Source of the DNA: Dictyobacter aurantiacus
Lineage (GTDB): Bacteria; Chloroflexota; Ktedonobacteria; Ktedonobacterales; Ktedonobacteraceae
NCBI RefSeq assembly: GCF_003967515.1
Contig: NZ_BIFQ01000001.1
Location: forward strand, 1,178,001 to 1,242,000
Length of the DNA: 64,000 nucleotides
Reading direction: 5' to 3'
The position numbers and the translations under genes were made by a program. This document shows, piece after piece, positions 16,508 to 24,870 of this stretch. Below the pieces are notes generated by a model. The model searched no databases, had not been told where the DNA came from, and was given only the letters and a program-made list of their open reading frames with translations. Each line of letters begins with the position of its first letter. Position 1 is the stretch's first letter.

Positions 16508-16729
16508 CACATCAAGTCGGTTCCACAGGCTGAAAAGCTCTGGTTGTTCTCTCCTCTCCTCTTTCTCGCATTGATCTTCCAATTTACATCCTCTGATTAC
16601 ATCTTTTGGTTGAAGCAAAACGCCGACTCGTTTGATATGTTCTCAGTATTACTGCCTGACATATCATCTTTATGCGTCCACATGTCGTCTTGAACGGATA
16701 TCGTGATCCGGAGAGCGAGGGGAGATTGA

Positions 16730-17893
16730 ATGTCCTCTTTATCTGATTACAATATGGTGCCCAGAGGCGATCAAACACCCACCGCGGCATGGACCAGGCG
16801 TTTCCTGATCGCGTTAACAATCGTCGCCTGGATGATTATCCTGATCGGTATCGGCTTTATACTCAGCAAGATCCTGGGAGCGCTCATCACCCTGGGTATT
16901 TCAGCCCTCATCGCCTACGTTATCTATCCCCTGGTCAGATTGCTGGAACGCTTTATCCCCCGGCCGCTCGCTATTCTGATCGTCTATCTGGGAGTGCTAC
17001 TGCTGCTGCTGCTGCTCATCTATTTTGTCGTCCTCACGGCTATCGGTCAACTGGCAGCGCTCGTCATATCCATTCAGCAGAGCCTGCCAGACCTTCTGCA
17101 ACGCCTGCAGCCATATATCAACAAGTTGAGCAACGTCAACATCTCGCCCAGCCAGATATTATCTTCTGGCGAGCAGGTGCTCAATTATGTTTTATCGGTG
17201 GTGGGCAACGTTTTTCCGGTGGTCAATAGCATTTTCTTATTAATCATTAATTTGATTATTGTTACCTCTTTGAGCGTTTATTTTCTACTGGAGGGGAACA
17301 AAACGATTAACTGGCTGCGTGAAAAGACGCCGCTACGCTCACGTGGCAAAATCAATTTCTTTCTAGATACATTGCATAACACCATGGGAGGCTTTATACG
17401 GGGGCAAATGACGCTGGCGGCGGTCATCAGTACAATCATGTGGATCGGTTACAGCATTATCGGCGTACCGTATGTCATGCTGATCGCGATCATTATTTTT
17501 GTCTTCGAGTTCATTCCTCAGATTGGCTCCTATATCTCTATTGGCATTGCTCTCCTGTTGACTTTAGCTACCAGAGGATGGCAGACGGCGCTGATCGCGC
17601 TCATCTTCTCAAGCATTGTGCAGGGGGGTCTGGATGGGCAGGTGCTGGCACCACGTATCCTGGGGCATGCCGTTGGCATCCATCCCATTATCTCTATCGG
17701 GGCCCTGCTGATTGGGGCGGACCTCTTTGGCCTGCTGGGAGCGCTGTTTGCCGCGCCGATCGCGGGTGTTCTCCAGATCTTTGTGCTGGCCTACTGGCGT
17801 TCCTGGGTCAAGCAGCATCCCGAGGAATTTCCCGAAAAGTCACCAGGCAATGTCCCGAGCACGGCAACTGGCACATCGGGGCCAGCCCCCTGA
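16730..17893 (+). CDS. AI-2E family (PerM/TqsA-like) permease
   Basis: 387 residues, the usual length, from ATG 16730 behind GGGGAGA. Eight or so hydrophobic segments in the family's pattern: paired N-terminal helices (WMIILIGIGFILSKILG, LGISALIAYVIYPLV), a long amphipathic stretch after helix 3 (IQQSLPDLLQRLQPYINKL), then GGFIRGQMTLAAVIS, PQIGSYISI, GGLDGQVLAPRILG and HPIISIGALLIGADLFG. Family members export autoinducer-2 or act as Na+/H+ antiporters; which applies here cannot be told. Confidence 0.92.
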   Translation: MSSLSDYNMVPRGDQTPTAAWTRRFLIALTIVAWMIILIGIGFILSKILGALITLGISALIAYVIYPLVRLLERFIPRPLAILIVYLGVLLLLLLLIYFVVLTAIGQLAALVISIQQSLPDLLQRLQPYINKLSNVNISPSQILSSGEQVLNYVLSVVGNVFPVVNSIFLLIINLIIVTSLSVYFLLEGNKTINWLREKTPLRSRGKINFFLDTLHNTMGGFIRGQMTLAAVISTIMWIGYSIIGVPYVMLIAIIIFVFEFIPQIGSYISIGIALLLTLATRGWQTALIALIFSSIVQGGLDGQVLAPRILGHAVGIHPIISIGALLIGADLFGLLGALFAAPIAGVLQIFVLAYWRSWVKQHPEEFPEKSPGNVPSTATGTSGPAP

Positions 17894-17974
17894 TGATAAG
17901 GGATGATCACCTCCCTCGCCACCACACAGCGCGATCACAACACCTGGACAAACAGTCAAATTCTTGTATGATTT

Positions 17975-18006
17975 ATACCAGGCACTCCCTGCTGCCTGCC
18001 TGGTAT
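17975..18006 (+). terminator. hairpin between the permease and the SLOG-like gene
   Basis: ATACCAGGCA and TGCCTGGTAT form a perfect 10-bp stem with a 12-nt loop. It is 80 bp after the permease stop and 50 bp before the next start, so it is either a terminator or an operator. Confidence 0.5.
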
Positions 18007-18055
18007 GCTAACTGCTCTGTTTTCAATAGTATGTATTGACATGGAAAGGATTATC

Positions 18056-18502
18056 GTGGCTTCTCATGTTGCCCAACTGGCATCAGCCCTACACGCGATC
18101 TCCGTCCTGGCGCTTCAGCAATCACCACAGCCATTGCGCGTTGCCGTGATTGGCGAACCCGCGTTCGCCCCGCTTTCACTGGTAACGTCATTGATTGCCC
18201 ACCTGCCCGCCAGTTGCGTGGTGGTGGCAGGAAATACAAGCAAGGTTGAGCAGCATGCGCTGGCCAGCGCGCGCCGCTATGGCTACACTGTCGAGGAATA
18301 TTCTCTTGAAAAACCCATGCAACCGGGCAACACGGCAGATGCGCTGGTACAATCGGTCTCGATCATCGTCGCGTTCTGGGATGGCATCAGTCAGGGTCTT
18401 CATAGCAATGCCACCGTCACGGCCCGCCAGGCCGGTATCCCCGTCTTTGTAATCGCGCCACACCCTCCACCCAATGCCCCCGTCCAGAATACCCTGTTCT
18501 AG
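18056..18502 (+). CDS. SLOG/YspA-like Rossmann-fold protein
   Basis: 148 residues from GTG 18056 with AAAGGA 5 nt upstream; ATG 18041 is the alternative but lacks a ribosome site. The order of blocks VAVIGEPAF, CVVVAGNTSKVEQHALASA, YGYTVEEY, SIIVAFWDGISQG and TARQAGIPVFVIAP follows DUF2493/YspA-type SLOG domains, which bind nucleotides or nucleotide-derived ligands. The usual G-x-x-G-x-D signature after strand 2 is changed to AGNTSKVE, so ligand binding may differ. It stands alone, downstream of the AI-2E-type permease. Confidence 0.55.
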   Translation: MASHVAQLASALHAISVLALQQSPQPLRVAVIGEPAFAPLSLVTSLIAHLPASCVVVAGNTSKVEQHALASARRYGYTVEEYSLEKPMQPGNTADALVQSVSIIVAFWDGISQGLHSNATVTARQAGIPVFVIAPHPPPNAPVQNTLF

Positions 18503-18727
18503 CTCGCGAGAGGTTAGAGAGTGAAACTTCCCGCAAAGAGAAATCATTTTCTAAAAAAGGGAAGGGAGATCCATATTCTTCAGTCACCAGAAGGTAAAGA
18601 TCACGAACCAGCAAGAAGTTAGCTTAAGCTAACACAGGAAGAGTTTGATACACTGAACCAGGCCAGCCAATAAGCACTCACCTGGCAAAAATGAGCCTGT
18701 TAAAAGCAAGACCAATGTCTTACAGAG

Positions 18728-18768
18728 CAGAAGGGGTACCTATCCATGTGGAATAGGTACCCCTTCTG
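18728..18768. terminator. bidirectional terminator, 16-bp perfect stem
   Basis: CAGAAGGGGTACCTAT and ATAGGTACCCCTTCTG flank a 9-nt loop, between convergent genes ending at 18502 and 18791. Confidence 0.8.
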
Positions 18769-18790
18769 CATAGTTTGAGAAATAAGCTGT

Positions 18791-19645
18791 TTATGAACGA
18801 CGAGGAGGCTGGGATTGTGTTGGTCGCTGCGGCTGCTGGAACTGTGAATTTCCGGCCGACTGGCTCCAGGGCTGCTGTGGCTGCTGGAACTGGGTGTTGT
18901 TAGCCGCTTGATTCCAGGACTGTTGTGACTGCTGGAACTGCGCGTTGTTTATCGGCTGGCTGCCCTCAGTGGCGGCTGCGGCTTCGACTTCTTCATGCGC
19001 CAGGCGGGCGCGGCGGTCGTTGCGCAGATGGCGCCAGACATACAGCACGACCAGGACAAAAATGGCAGCAATGATCACATATTCAAAGCTCTTATAATAT
19101 GGTTCGATGGTCGTCATATTGCCATTGAGAACCACACCGGCGTAGGCCAGCAATACGCACCAGGGGAAAGAGCCAATGAAGGAATAGATACAGAACTTGG
19201 TAAAGGACATCTTGGTGATACCAGCGGGTAGCGAGATATAGGTACGAACCACTGGCAGTAAGCGCGAGAAGAATGCGGTGGGGCTACCCCAGCGCTGGAA
19301 AAAACGGTCGGCAATATCGGCATCGTGATGTGAGATCAATACGTAGCGCCCATACTTTAACATCAAGGGACGACCACCTTTGTAGCCAATCCAGTAAGCA
19401 ATGGTTGAACCGATCAGGCACCCTAACGCACCAGACAGGCCCAGCGCAACAATGCCCATCGGAGTGCTGACTCCTGGAAGAATTTTGTGCTGCGCTAATA
19501 AGAGGCCCGCCACCGGCATGACGATTTCGCTGGGCAGGGGAATACAGCAGCTCTCAATTGCCATTGCCAGAACAATACCTAACAGGCCAGTCGAGATATA
19601 CAGATTGGTGATAAACGTTGTTAAGAGATCCATGAAATGGGCCAC
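18791..19645 (-). CDS. DedA family (VTT/SNARE-associated) membrane protein
   Basis: 284 residues; GTG 19645 lies 5 nt after AGGAGG, better placed than the ATG four codons later. Residues 1-215 follow DedA proteins: LLGIVLAMAIESCCIPLPSE, GCLIGSTIAYWIGYKGGR, RWGSPTAFFSRLLPVVRTY and LPAGITKMSFTKF. The F-x-R-x-x-P-x-x-R motif is present. DedA proteins are linked to lipid (undecaprenyl phosphate or PE) transport across the membrane. The C-terminal 60 residues are three degenerate copies of a Gln-rich unit (NTQFQQPQQPWSQSA), an unusual extension. Confidence 0.92.
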   Translation of the reverse strand: MAHFMDLLTTFITNLYISTGLLGIVLAMAIESCCIPLPSEIVMPVAGLLLAQHKILPGVSTPMGIVALGLSGALGCLIGSTIAYWIGYKGGRPLMLKYGRYVLISHHDADIADRFFQRWGSPTAFFSRLLPVVRTYISLPAGITKMSFTKFCIYSFIGSFPWCVLLAYAGVVLNGNMTTIEPYYKSFEYVIIAAIFVLVVLYVWRHLRNDRRARLAHEEVEAAAATEGSQPINNAQFQQSQQSWNQAANNTQFQQPQQPWSQSAGNSQFQQPQRPTQSQPPRRS

Positions 19646-19743
19646 GTCTGCCTCCTTCGTAGAGCTTGCGATTTTGTCTCATACTAGCACATTTTATTGA
19701 AAGAGGCCAGAACCGTCAGTACCTCAAAAAGAGGTAGAATAGC

Positions 19744-20853
19744 CTACTCTTCATCGTGGCTGCTGGTCAGATTACGTGAGGAGCGGCGTGTTATCGGTGG
19801 CTCCAATTGCTGCGCCAGCTCATCCTTTAAAGGATCATCTTCATACATATATGGTGCACGTCGCTGCAGCGGCTTCTTCAGATCAGTACCCATAAAATCT
19901 GGCGGAAATACGTCGGTTTCTGGTTCCCTGTAATGGTACTTTTGGGCACTTAAATCCTCATCTTCCGAAATTGCCCGATAGGGACTATTGGGTGATGGAT
20001 TGGCATCAACGATGCGTCGTCCACGCTGGGTGTAGCGATAAGAGCCATCGGTATCCTGAAGTTGCCTGGTGGTCTGACGATAGCCATGTGAACTGGGCGG
20101 CTTGCGGGTAGAGCGGTTGTTCGTCAACGAAGAGGATGGGCGACGCGAACGATATCCCTGAGAGTCGTCCTGCGCGGCATCTTCTGAACGCTGCGATGCT
20201 TCCTGTCGCGCGATGCGCAACGCCTGCGATTGAAACTGGCTGCGCGTCATCTCAGGTTGGTAACCCGGAAAAGCAGGATTGGGCAGGCGGCGTGTCGTGT
20301 GACGCCGGCTGGGGCTCTCTCCATCGCGTGGCGCTAGCTGACGAGGTGTGGGCCTGGGGCGTTGCGTTGAAGGGGGTCGATACGCCGGGTATTCATCAGA
20401 GGCCTGGTTGCGTGGAAATGGAGGAGGCAATTCTCTTCTGGTTGGAGCCGGCAGGTAACGACGCTCTTCTTCATATTCCTCATACTCGCCTTCCTCACCC
20501 CACACGCCACGATTGCGCGGCGTATACCTATCGTCTTCCTCGATCCAGATCGTTCGCGCCCGGCGCTCGGGCGCCTGTCGATAGACATACATGGCAGAGC
20601 GAGGCTCTTCTTCAAACTCTTCATCCTGCAAGCGCGCGCGTTCCTGCTCTTCATGGCGACGAGCGAGAAACGAAAAAAGCGTTAAAGAGATTGGAATACT
20701 TAGAAGTAGTGCCGCCAGGCCACCTATTAACCCACCAAGAACCCAGGAGTTGAGGGTGTTTGCATACCAGAGAACAACTGCGGCTCCTACAATAAGGACA
20801 AGTGCCGCAGCAACAGCCTTTAACAAAGGCTCGCATCCTTTCTGAGCTTTCAC
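19744..20853 (-). CDS. hypothetical protein: two membrane helices plus long disordered charged tail
   Basis: About 369 residues. Two hydrophobic helices at the N-terminus (LLKAVAAALVLIVGAAVVLWY and VLGGLIGGLAALLLSIPISL) are followed by some 300 residues that are rich in Arg, Glu, Pro, Ser and Tyr with no fold visible (EEGEYEEYEEERRYLPAPTR). The start is GTG 20853 or a TTG ten codons later that has AAAGGA at a better distance. Arg/Tyr-rich cytoplasmic tails are often phosphorylated; a Ser/Thr kinase is encoded at 59126-60952, but no link is shown. Confidence 0.6.
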   Translation of the reverse strand: MKAQKGCEPLLKAVAAALVLIVGAAVVLWYANTLNSWVLGGLIGGLAALLLSIPISLTLFSFLARRHEEQERARLQDEEFEEEPRSAMYVYRQAPERRARTIWIEEDDRYTPRNRGVWGEEGEYEEYEEERRYLPAPTRRELPPPFPRNQASDEYPAYRPPSTQRPRPTPRQLAPRDGESPSRRHTTRRLPNPAFPGYQPEMTRSQFQSQALRIARQEASQRSEDAAQDDSQGYRSRRPSSSLTNNRSTRKPPSSHGYRQTTRQLQDTDGSYRYTQRGRRIVDANPSPNSPYRAISEDEDLSAQKYHYREPETDVFPPDFMGTDLKKPLQRRAPYMYEDDPLKDELAQQLEPPITRRSSRNLTSSHDEE

Positions 20854-21027
20854 AAAAATTTGAGGCTCACAACAGAATAAATCCCTACTAACCTTCTAGT
20901 AGAAGTATAGCAGAATAGATCCAAGAGTACAAGAGCATAGGTCGTTCAGGAGATGCTTAACAGATAATAACAGGCGCAAGTGCATATAAAAGTGTATTCT
21001 ATATCTGTTGGAAGGCAGAAAAAATAA

Positions 21028-21094
21028 AGACGGGAGCAAGACCATGCTACCCGGTAGCTACGAGAGGCGTACCGGTGATCTTTGATTCCCGTCT
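21028..21094 (-). terminator. branched hairpin after lexA; terminator or leader RNA
   Basis: Outer arms AGACGGGA and TCCCGTCT enclose about 50 nt that contain a second inverted repeat (ACCGGTA with TACCGGGT). On the minus strand the outer stem is followed by TTTATTTTTT. It lies 69 nt after the lexA stop and 175 nt before the next minus-strand gene (start 20853). A simple terminator would not need the inner domain. Confidence 0.5.
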
Positions 21095-21162
21095 ATGATG
21101 AAAAATCGCGCCGCTATGGCTGGCAAGGGGAATAATCAGTTCTACAGCTGAGCTTTCAGGGC

Positions 21163-21804
21163 TCAGGCAGCACTGATGCACTGGCGGAAGATGGCTACGA
21201 CCTTGCCTTGAATCTGCCATTCGCGATCCCAGATGCTCCTGGGGATCAAAATGGGATCCAACTCTGAGTTCGCCGGCTGTAAGCGAACCCGGTCGTGCTC
21301 TTTTTCCTGGAAGAAACGCTTTAAAGTAGCGCTTCCGCTTACCCCTTCTTGCATATGAACCGCCACGACGATATCGCCATTCTGACAGGTCTCCTGGCGC
21401 TTAATCACCACGTAGTCTCCGTCACAAATGTGATCTTCAATCATAGAACGGCCGCGTACAACCAGAGCATATGAATTTTCGGTATCTACCATGTTATGGC
21501 CCATATCGACTGTCTCGGAAGCTCCCTCGTATATATCCAGGGGCTCTCCTGCTGCGATTGTGCCCATGACAGGGATACCTTGGCTCTGCTTGGTAAGTTT
21601 GATACCGCGACTCTTTTTCGCCTGGCGCGAGATCAAGCCCTTCTTTTCCAGCATGGTAAGATGATAATCAACGTGGCCAGTACTGGCAATGTTAAGTTCG
21701 CGACCAATCTCGCGATTTGTGGGGGGCATCCCCTCTGATTTCATGTAATTTACAATGAAATCATACATGCGGCGTTGTATTTCGCTGGCTTGCTCCAACG
21801 ACAT
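21163..21804 (-). CDS. lexA: LexA repressor (SOS response regulator)
   Basis: 213 residues from ATG 21804 with AGGAG 8 nt upstream; the open frame extends further but without a ribosome site. The N-terminal winged helix shows MPPTNREIGRELNIAS and VDYHLTMLEKKGLI. The S24 peptidase part has the self-cleavage site Ala85-Gly86 (GTIAAGEP), nucleophile Ser120 (GRSMIEDHICDGD) and Lys162 (TLKRF). RecA filaments on ssDNA trigger cleavage and derepress SOS genes. A Gram-positive-like operator candidate lies 60 bp upstream. Confidence 0.96.
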   Translation of the reverse strand: MSLEQASEIQRRMYDFIVNYMKSEGMPPTNREIGRELNIASTGHVDYHLTMLEKKGLISRQAKKSRGIKLTKQSQGIPVMGTIAAGEPLDIYEGASETVDMGHNMVDTENSYALVVRGRSMIEDHICDGDYVVIKRQETCQNGDIVVAVHMQEGVSGSATLKRFFQEKEHDRVRLQPANSELDPILIPRSIWDREWQIQGKVVAIFRQCISAA

Positions 21805-21863
21805 AGTATGGTCTCCTGCCTTTCTGAACACCTCAGCTAACTTCCCCACACAGCCAAAAACTA

Positions 21864-21875
21864 GAACGACTATTC
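21864..21875. promoter_or_regulatory. candidate LexA operator (Cheo-like box)
   Basis: GAACGACTATTC matches the Gram-positive consensus GAAC-N4-GTTC with one mismatch and sits about 60 bp before the lexA start, where autoregulation is expected. Confidence 0.4.
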
Positions 21876-21961
21876 CAGATGATAATACCACAACAGCATA
21901 GGCAATACAAGCTTTTTTTGAACGGATTTTTCAAACAGACATTCTTATCGATCCTCGGGAC

Positions 21962-21990
21962 TTGGCAGTAGCTGCTGGTTTTGTTATACT
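21962..21990 (+). promoter_or_regulatory. sigma-70-like promoter for the bifunctional nuclease gene
   Basis: TTGGCA (21962-21967), 17-bp spacer, TATACT (21985-21990). Transcript start near 21997, leaving about 130 nt of leader. Confidence 0.65.
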
Positions 21991-22126
21991 CCTTGCAAAG
22001 GCACATTGAGATACACGAAGCTGTCCAACGACGCGTTATAATTTGCGTCCTATGCTTTACTAGGTGTACAATAGATGCATTAGGTATTCGACGGATCCAC
22101 GCACGAAAGAAAGAGTCAGAAAAACT

Positions 22127-22663
22127 ATGGTAGAGATGACAGTTGAGAGCGTGCGCATAAACCTGGCTACGCAGCAGCGAGTGGTCATCTTAAAAGCAAC
22201 GAAACAAGAGCGCTATCTCTTCATCTGGATAGCGTATGCAGAGGCATATGCTATCGCCGTCGAGCTGCAAGGAACCACTTCGCCGCGACCACTGACGCAT
22301 GACCTTCTTAAGAACGTCATTGAAGAGCTTAACGCGAAAATTGTAAGTATCGTAATCTCTGATTTGATCGATGAAATCTACTACGCTCGCATCATCCTTG
22401 ATGTAGATGGTCGACATGTTGAGATCGACTCTCGACCCAGCGATGCTATCGCGCTCGCAGTACGGGCCAAGACTCCCATCTATGTTGAGGAAAGTGTCCT
22501 GGAACGTGCCGGCGTTGTTCCTGAACAGAATGAAGAGCCACAACCCCCGAATGTGCGATCAGAGACGAAGCAGGAAGATGAGGAGGAGGAAGAGGAAAAC
22601 CTGGATGCCTATCGCGACTTCATTAATAGCCTGGACGTCCTGGACGAATTCGGTAAAGATTAG
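22127..22663 (+). CDS. bifunctional nuclease domain protein (BFN, DUF151)
   Basis: 178 residues from ATG 22127 (ATG 22136 also possible). The core matches the DUF151 family: VVILKATKQERYLFIWIAYAEA, RPLTHDLLKNVIEEL, YYARIILD, then the hallmark VEIDSRPSDAIALAVRAKTPIYV. The C-terminal 50 residues are acidic (EDEEEEEENLDAY). Members have been reported to have RNase and DNase activity. Its stop overlaps by 4 bp the stop of the convergent gene on the minus strand. Confidence 0.88.
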   Translation: MVEMTVESVRINLATQQRVVILKATKQERYLFIWIAYAEAYAIAVELQGTTSPRPLTHDLLKNVIEELNAKIVSIVISDLIDEIYYARIILDVDGRHVEIDSRPSDAIALAVRAKTPIYVEESVLERAGVVPEQNEEPQPPNVRSETKQEDEEEEEENLDAYRDFINSLDVLDEFGKD

Positions 22664-23307
22664 TTCGCTCTGTCTACCGTTTTCCTTACGTTGCTCCCCT
22701 GGCTATTCGCCCTATCTATGCCTATATGCGCATAAATGATCATCTTTAAGATATGGACCAGTATGCGCGAACAGAAGCCATAAAGCACGATCGCCAGGAG
22801 TGTGTAGGGCTCAATGCGAGTGAAAAAAACCTGATGCAGTGGGGGAAGTAGCATCTGCAAAGGGAGCAGCGCCATATCGCTGATCTGATAGATAGTTCCC
22901 ACCCATCCACCATCCGGTGCGAGATTCCATGCTTTGCATACAAAACGCACGAGTAGCAGTATTTGTATGCCCACAAAACATAACCCAAACTCCAGGGGCA
23001 ACAAACGTAGAGGAAGGGTGTTTATGCTTTGTGACAACCTCTGTCCCCATGCCATGGATACGGGCATTCCTTCTCGCCTCCCTGGCTGCGCTGGAGTGGC
23101 ACCGGTTACGGGAACTGGTGGTATGGGATAAAAGGTGTGGTTCGTCGTATGCGGAACCGGAATGGTATCATAACCCGACGATGTCGGATGCGCAGACGGA
23201 GAAGACGGCGGGCCCGGAAAGATATCATGCGGCACAGGTTCTGTCGGTTGATCGTGTTCATCTATCTGTGGTGGCTTCTTCTTCAACGTCCAGATGCCCA
23301 TGCGCAT
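22660..23307 (-). CDS. membrane protein with YggT-like C-terminus
   Basis: 215 residues from ATG 23307 (AAGGAG upstream). The first 85 residues are a Pro-rich cytoplasmic region (PHDIFPGPPSSPSAHPTS). Then come two or three membrane helices: LEFGLCFVGIQILLLVRFVC and EPYTLLAIVLYGFCSRILVH. Between them IYQISDMALLPLQMLLPP resembles the YggT family spacing. YggT proteins are implicated in cell-shape or division functions in other bacteria; assignment here is tentative. Confidence 0.5.
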   Translation of the reverse strand: MRMGIWTLKKKPPQIDEHDQPTEPVPHDIFPGPPSSPSAHPTSSGYDTIPVPHTTNHTFYPIPPVPVTGATPAQPGRREGMPVSMAWGQRLSQSINTLPLRLLPLEFGLCFVGIQILLLVRFVCKAWNLAPDGGWVGTIYQISDMALLPLQMLLPPLHQVFFTRIEPYTLLAIVLYGFCSRILVHILKMIIYAHIGIDRANSQGSNVRKTVDRAN

Positions 23308-23401
23308 GCAACTCCTTAATCTCCCTGGCCCGCCGATGGTTGCATTCGTCGCTCCCCGCTCCTAAGCGCGAAGACAGGAGGGATAAAAACGGCGAAAGCC
23401 G

Positions 23402-24730
23402 TCAGGCCAGATATCTTCCCAATATATCTTCATACGTTTCACGTCGTTCCATGATAACTATCTCTGCTTCATCAACCATAATGACTGCCGGTCGAGGAAC
23501 AAGGTTATAGTTGCTGGCCATTGGAAGGCTATAGGCGCCAGCGGTCGGCAGACAGATCAAATCACCCTCGTACAGCATAGGTAGCTCAACCTGCTCGATC
23601 AGCATATCCCCCGACTCGCAATAGCGGCCAGAAAGACTGTAGGTCTGGCTGGCTGGCTCTAAGACATGCTCAGGGGCCAGGGCTGTATAGCGAGAGCCGT
23701 AGAGAGCTGGCCGGATATTATCGCCCATGCCGCCATCAACAAAGAGATAATTCACGCCCCCCGGCGTCGCCTTCGTGGCTCCAATGCGGTAGACAGCCAG
23801 TCCCGCGCGCCCGATCAGTGAGCGACCCGGCTCCAGAATCAGGGTTGGCATGGGTGCGGGCAACGTCGGCCGCAACGCCTCAACGGTCCGTTGCAGAGCT
23901 TGAGCCAGCAGCGTAACCGGGGGCATCTGCAATACATCGACGGTCTCGATGCCCCAACCACCACCCGGACTGATCTCTTCCGGCCACCAGCGGGTTTCCT
24001 GATAGATCTCACACGCCAGGGAGAGCAGGCGCTCCACACACTCTTCATAGGGACGTGTCTCGCGCAGCAGGGTTCCGCTATGAGCATGAATGCCAGCCAG
24101 GTCCAGGCGATCATCGCGCAGGATACGCAGCAGGGCGGCTTTCGCGTCACCGGTGGCCAGCGGAAAGCCAAATTTAGCGGTCGCGTGCCCGGTCTGCAAA
24201 TATTTATGCGTGTCGGTATCGATATCAGGCGCGACACGCACCAGGACCGCCGGACGAGTCGCCGTCTCCTGCGCTATGCGCGTCACGCGCTCCAGTTCAC
24301 TCCAGTTATCGAGTACGATACGGCCCACGCCCAGGTCTACCGCCATACGCAGTTCCGCCTCTGACTTGTTGTTTCCATGAAAAGAGATGCGCTCCATAGG
24401 GAAAGAGGCGTGCCGGGCGACCTGCAGTTCGCCCCCTGAAACGACATCCAGCCCTAACCCCTGTTCCATACATAACCGTGCCAGCACCGGAGAAATATAC
24501 GCCTTGGAGGCATACAGGATACGTACAGTCGATGCGGTATAATCAGTGGAAAAGGCCTGCCTGTAACGTGCGCACGCATTCATAATCGTCGCCCGATCAA
24601 AAATATACAGCGGAGTATCATACATACGTGCCAGGTCACTCAGCTTTCGGCCTGCGATCAATAATTCACCGTGCGGGGAAATAGTAACCGTATCAGGAAG
24701 CAGTTCGGCAGCGGGTAAGCGCGAAGACAT
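23402..24730 (-). CDS. lysA: diaminopimelate decarboxylase
   Basis: 442 residues from ATG 24730. It removes CO2 from meso-diaminopimelate to give L-lysine, the last step of lysine synthesis. The PLP lysine is in LYASKAYISP, followed by GLGLDVVSGGEL, GIHAHSGT, the phosphate-binding EPGRSLIG and the active-site CESGD. The ISPGGGWGIE stretch replaces the usual GGG-x-G-x-x-Y. It is divergent from gltX with 140 bp between. All family motifs are intact. A diaminopimelate-type wall or at least this lysine route is implied. Confidence 0.95.
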   Translation of the reverse strand: MSSRLPAAELLPDTVTISPHGELLIAGRKLSDLARMYDTPLYIFDRATIMNACARYRQAFSTDYTASTVRILYASKAYISPVLARLCMEQGLGLDVVSGGELQVARHASFPMERISFHGNNKSEAELRMAVDLGVGRIVLDNWSELERVTRIAQETATRPAVLVRVAPDIDTDTHKYLQTGHATAKFGFPLATGDAKAALLRILRDDRLDLAGIHAHSGTLLRETRPYEECVERLLSLACEIYQETRWWPEEISPGGGWGIETVDVLQMPPVTLLAQALQRTVEALRPTLPAPMPTLILEPGRSLIGRAGLAVYRIGATKATPGGVNYLFVDGGMGDNIRPALYGSRYTALAPEHVLEPASQTYSLSGRYCESGDMLIEQVELPMLYEGDLICLPTAGAYSLPMASNYNLVPRPAVIMVDEAEIVIMERRETYEDILGRYLA

Positions 24731-24870
24731 AAACGATAACCTTTCCAGGAACCTTTGCTAAGAAAAAGGGAGACGGACATGCTGTTTTTCGCATGCTATC
24801 CAGCACAGTTATGCTATGTTACAATAGATCGGAGATGTAGTAAAGAAGTTGAAGGAGAACCATTCTTCGT

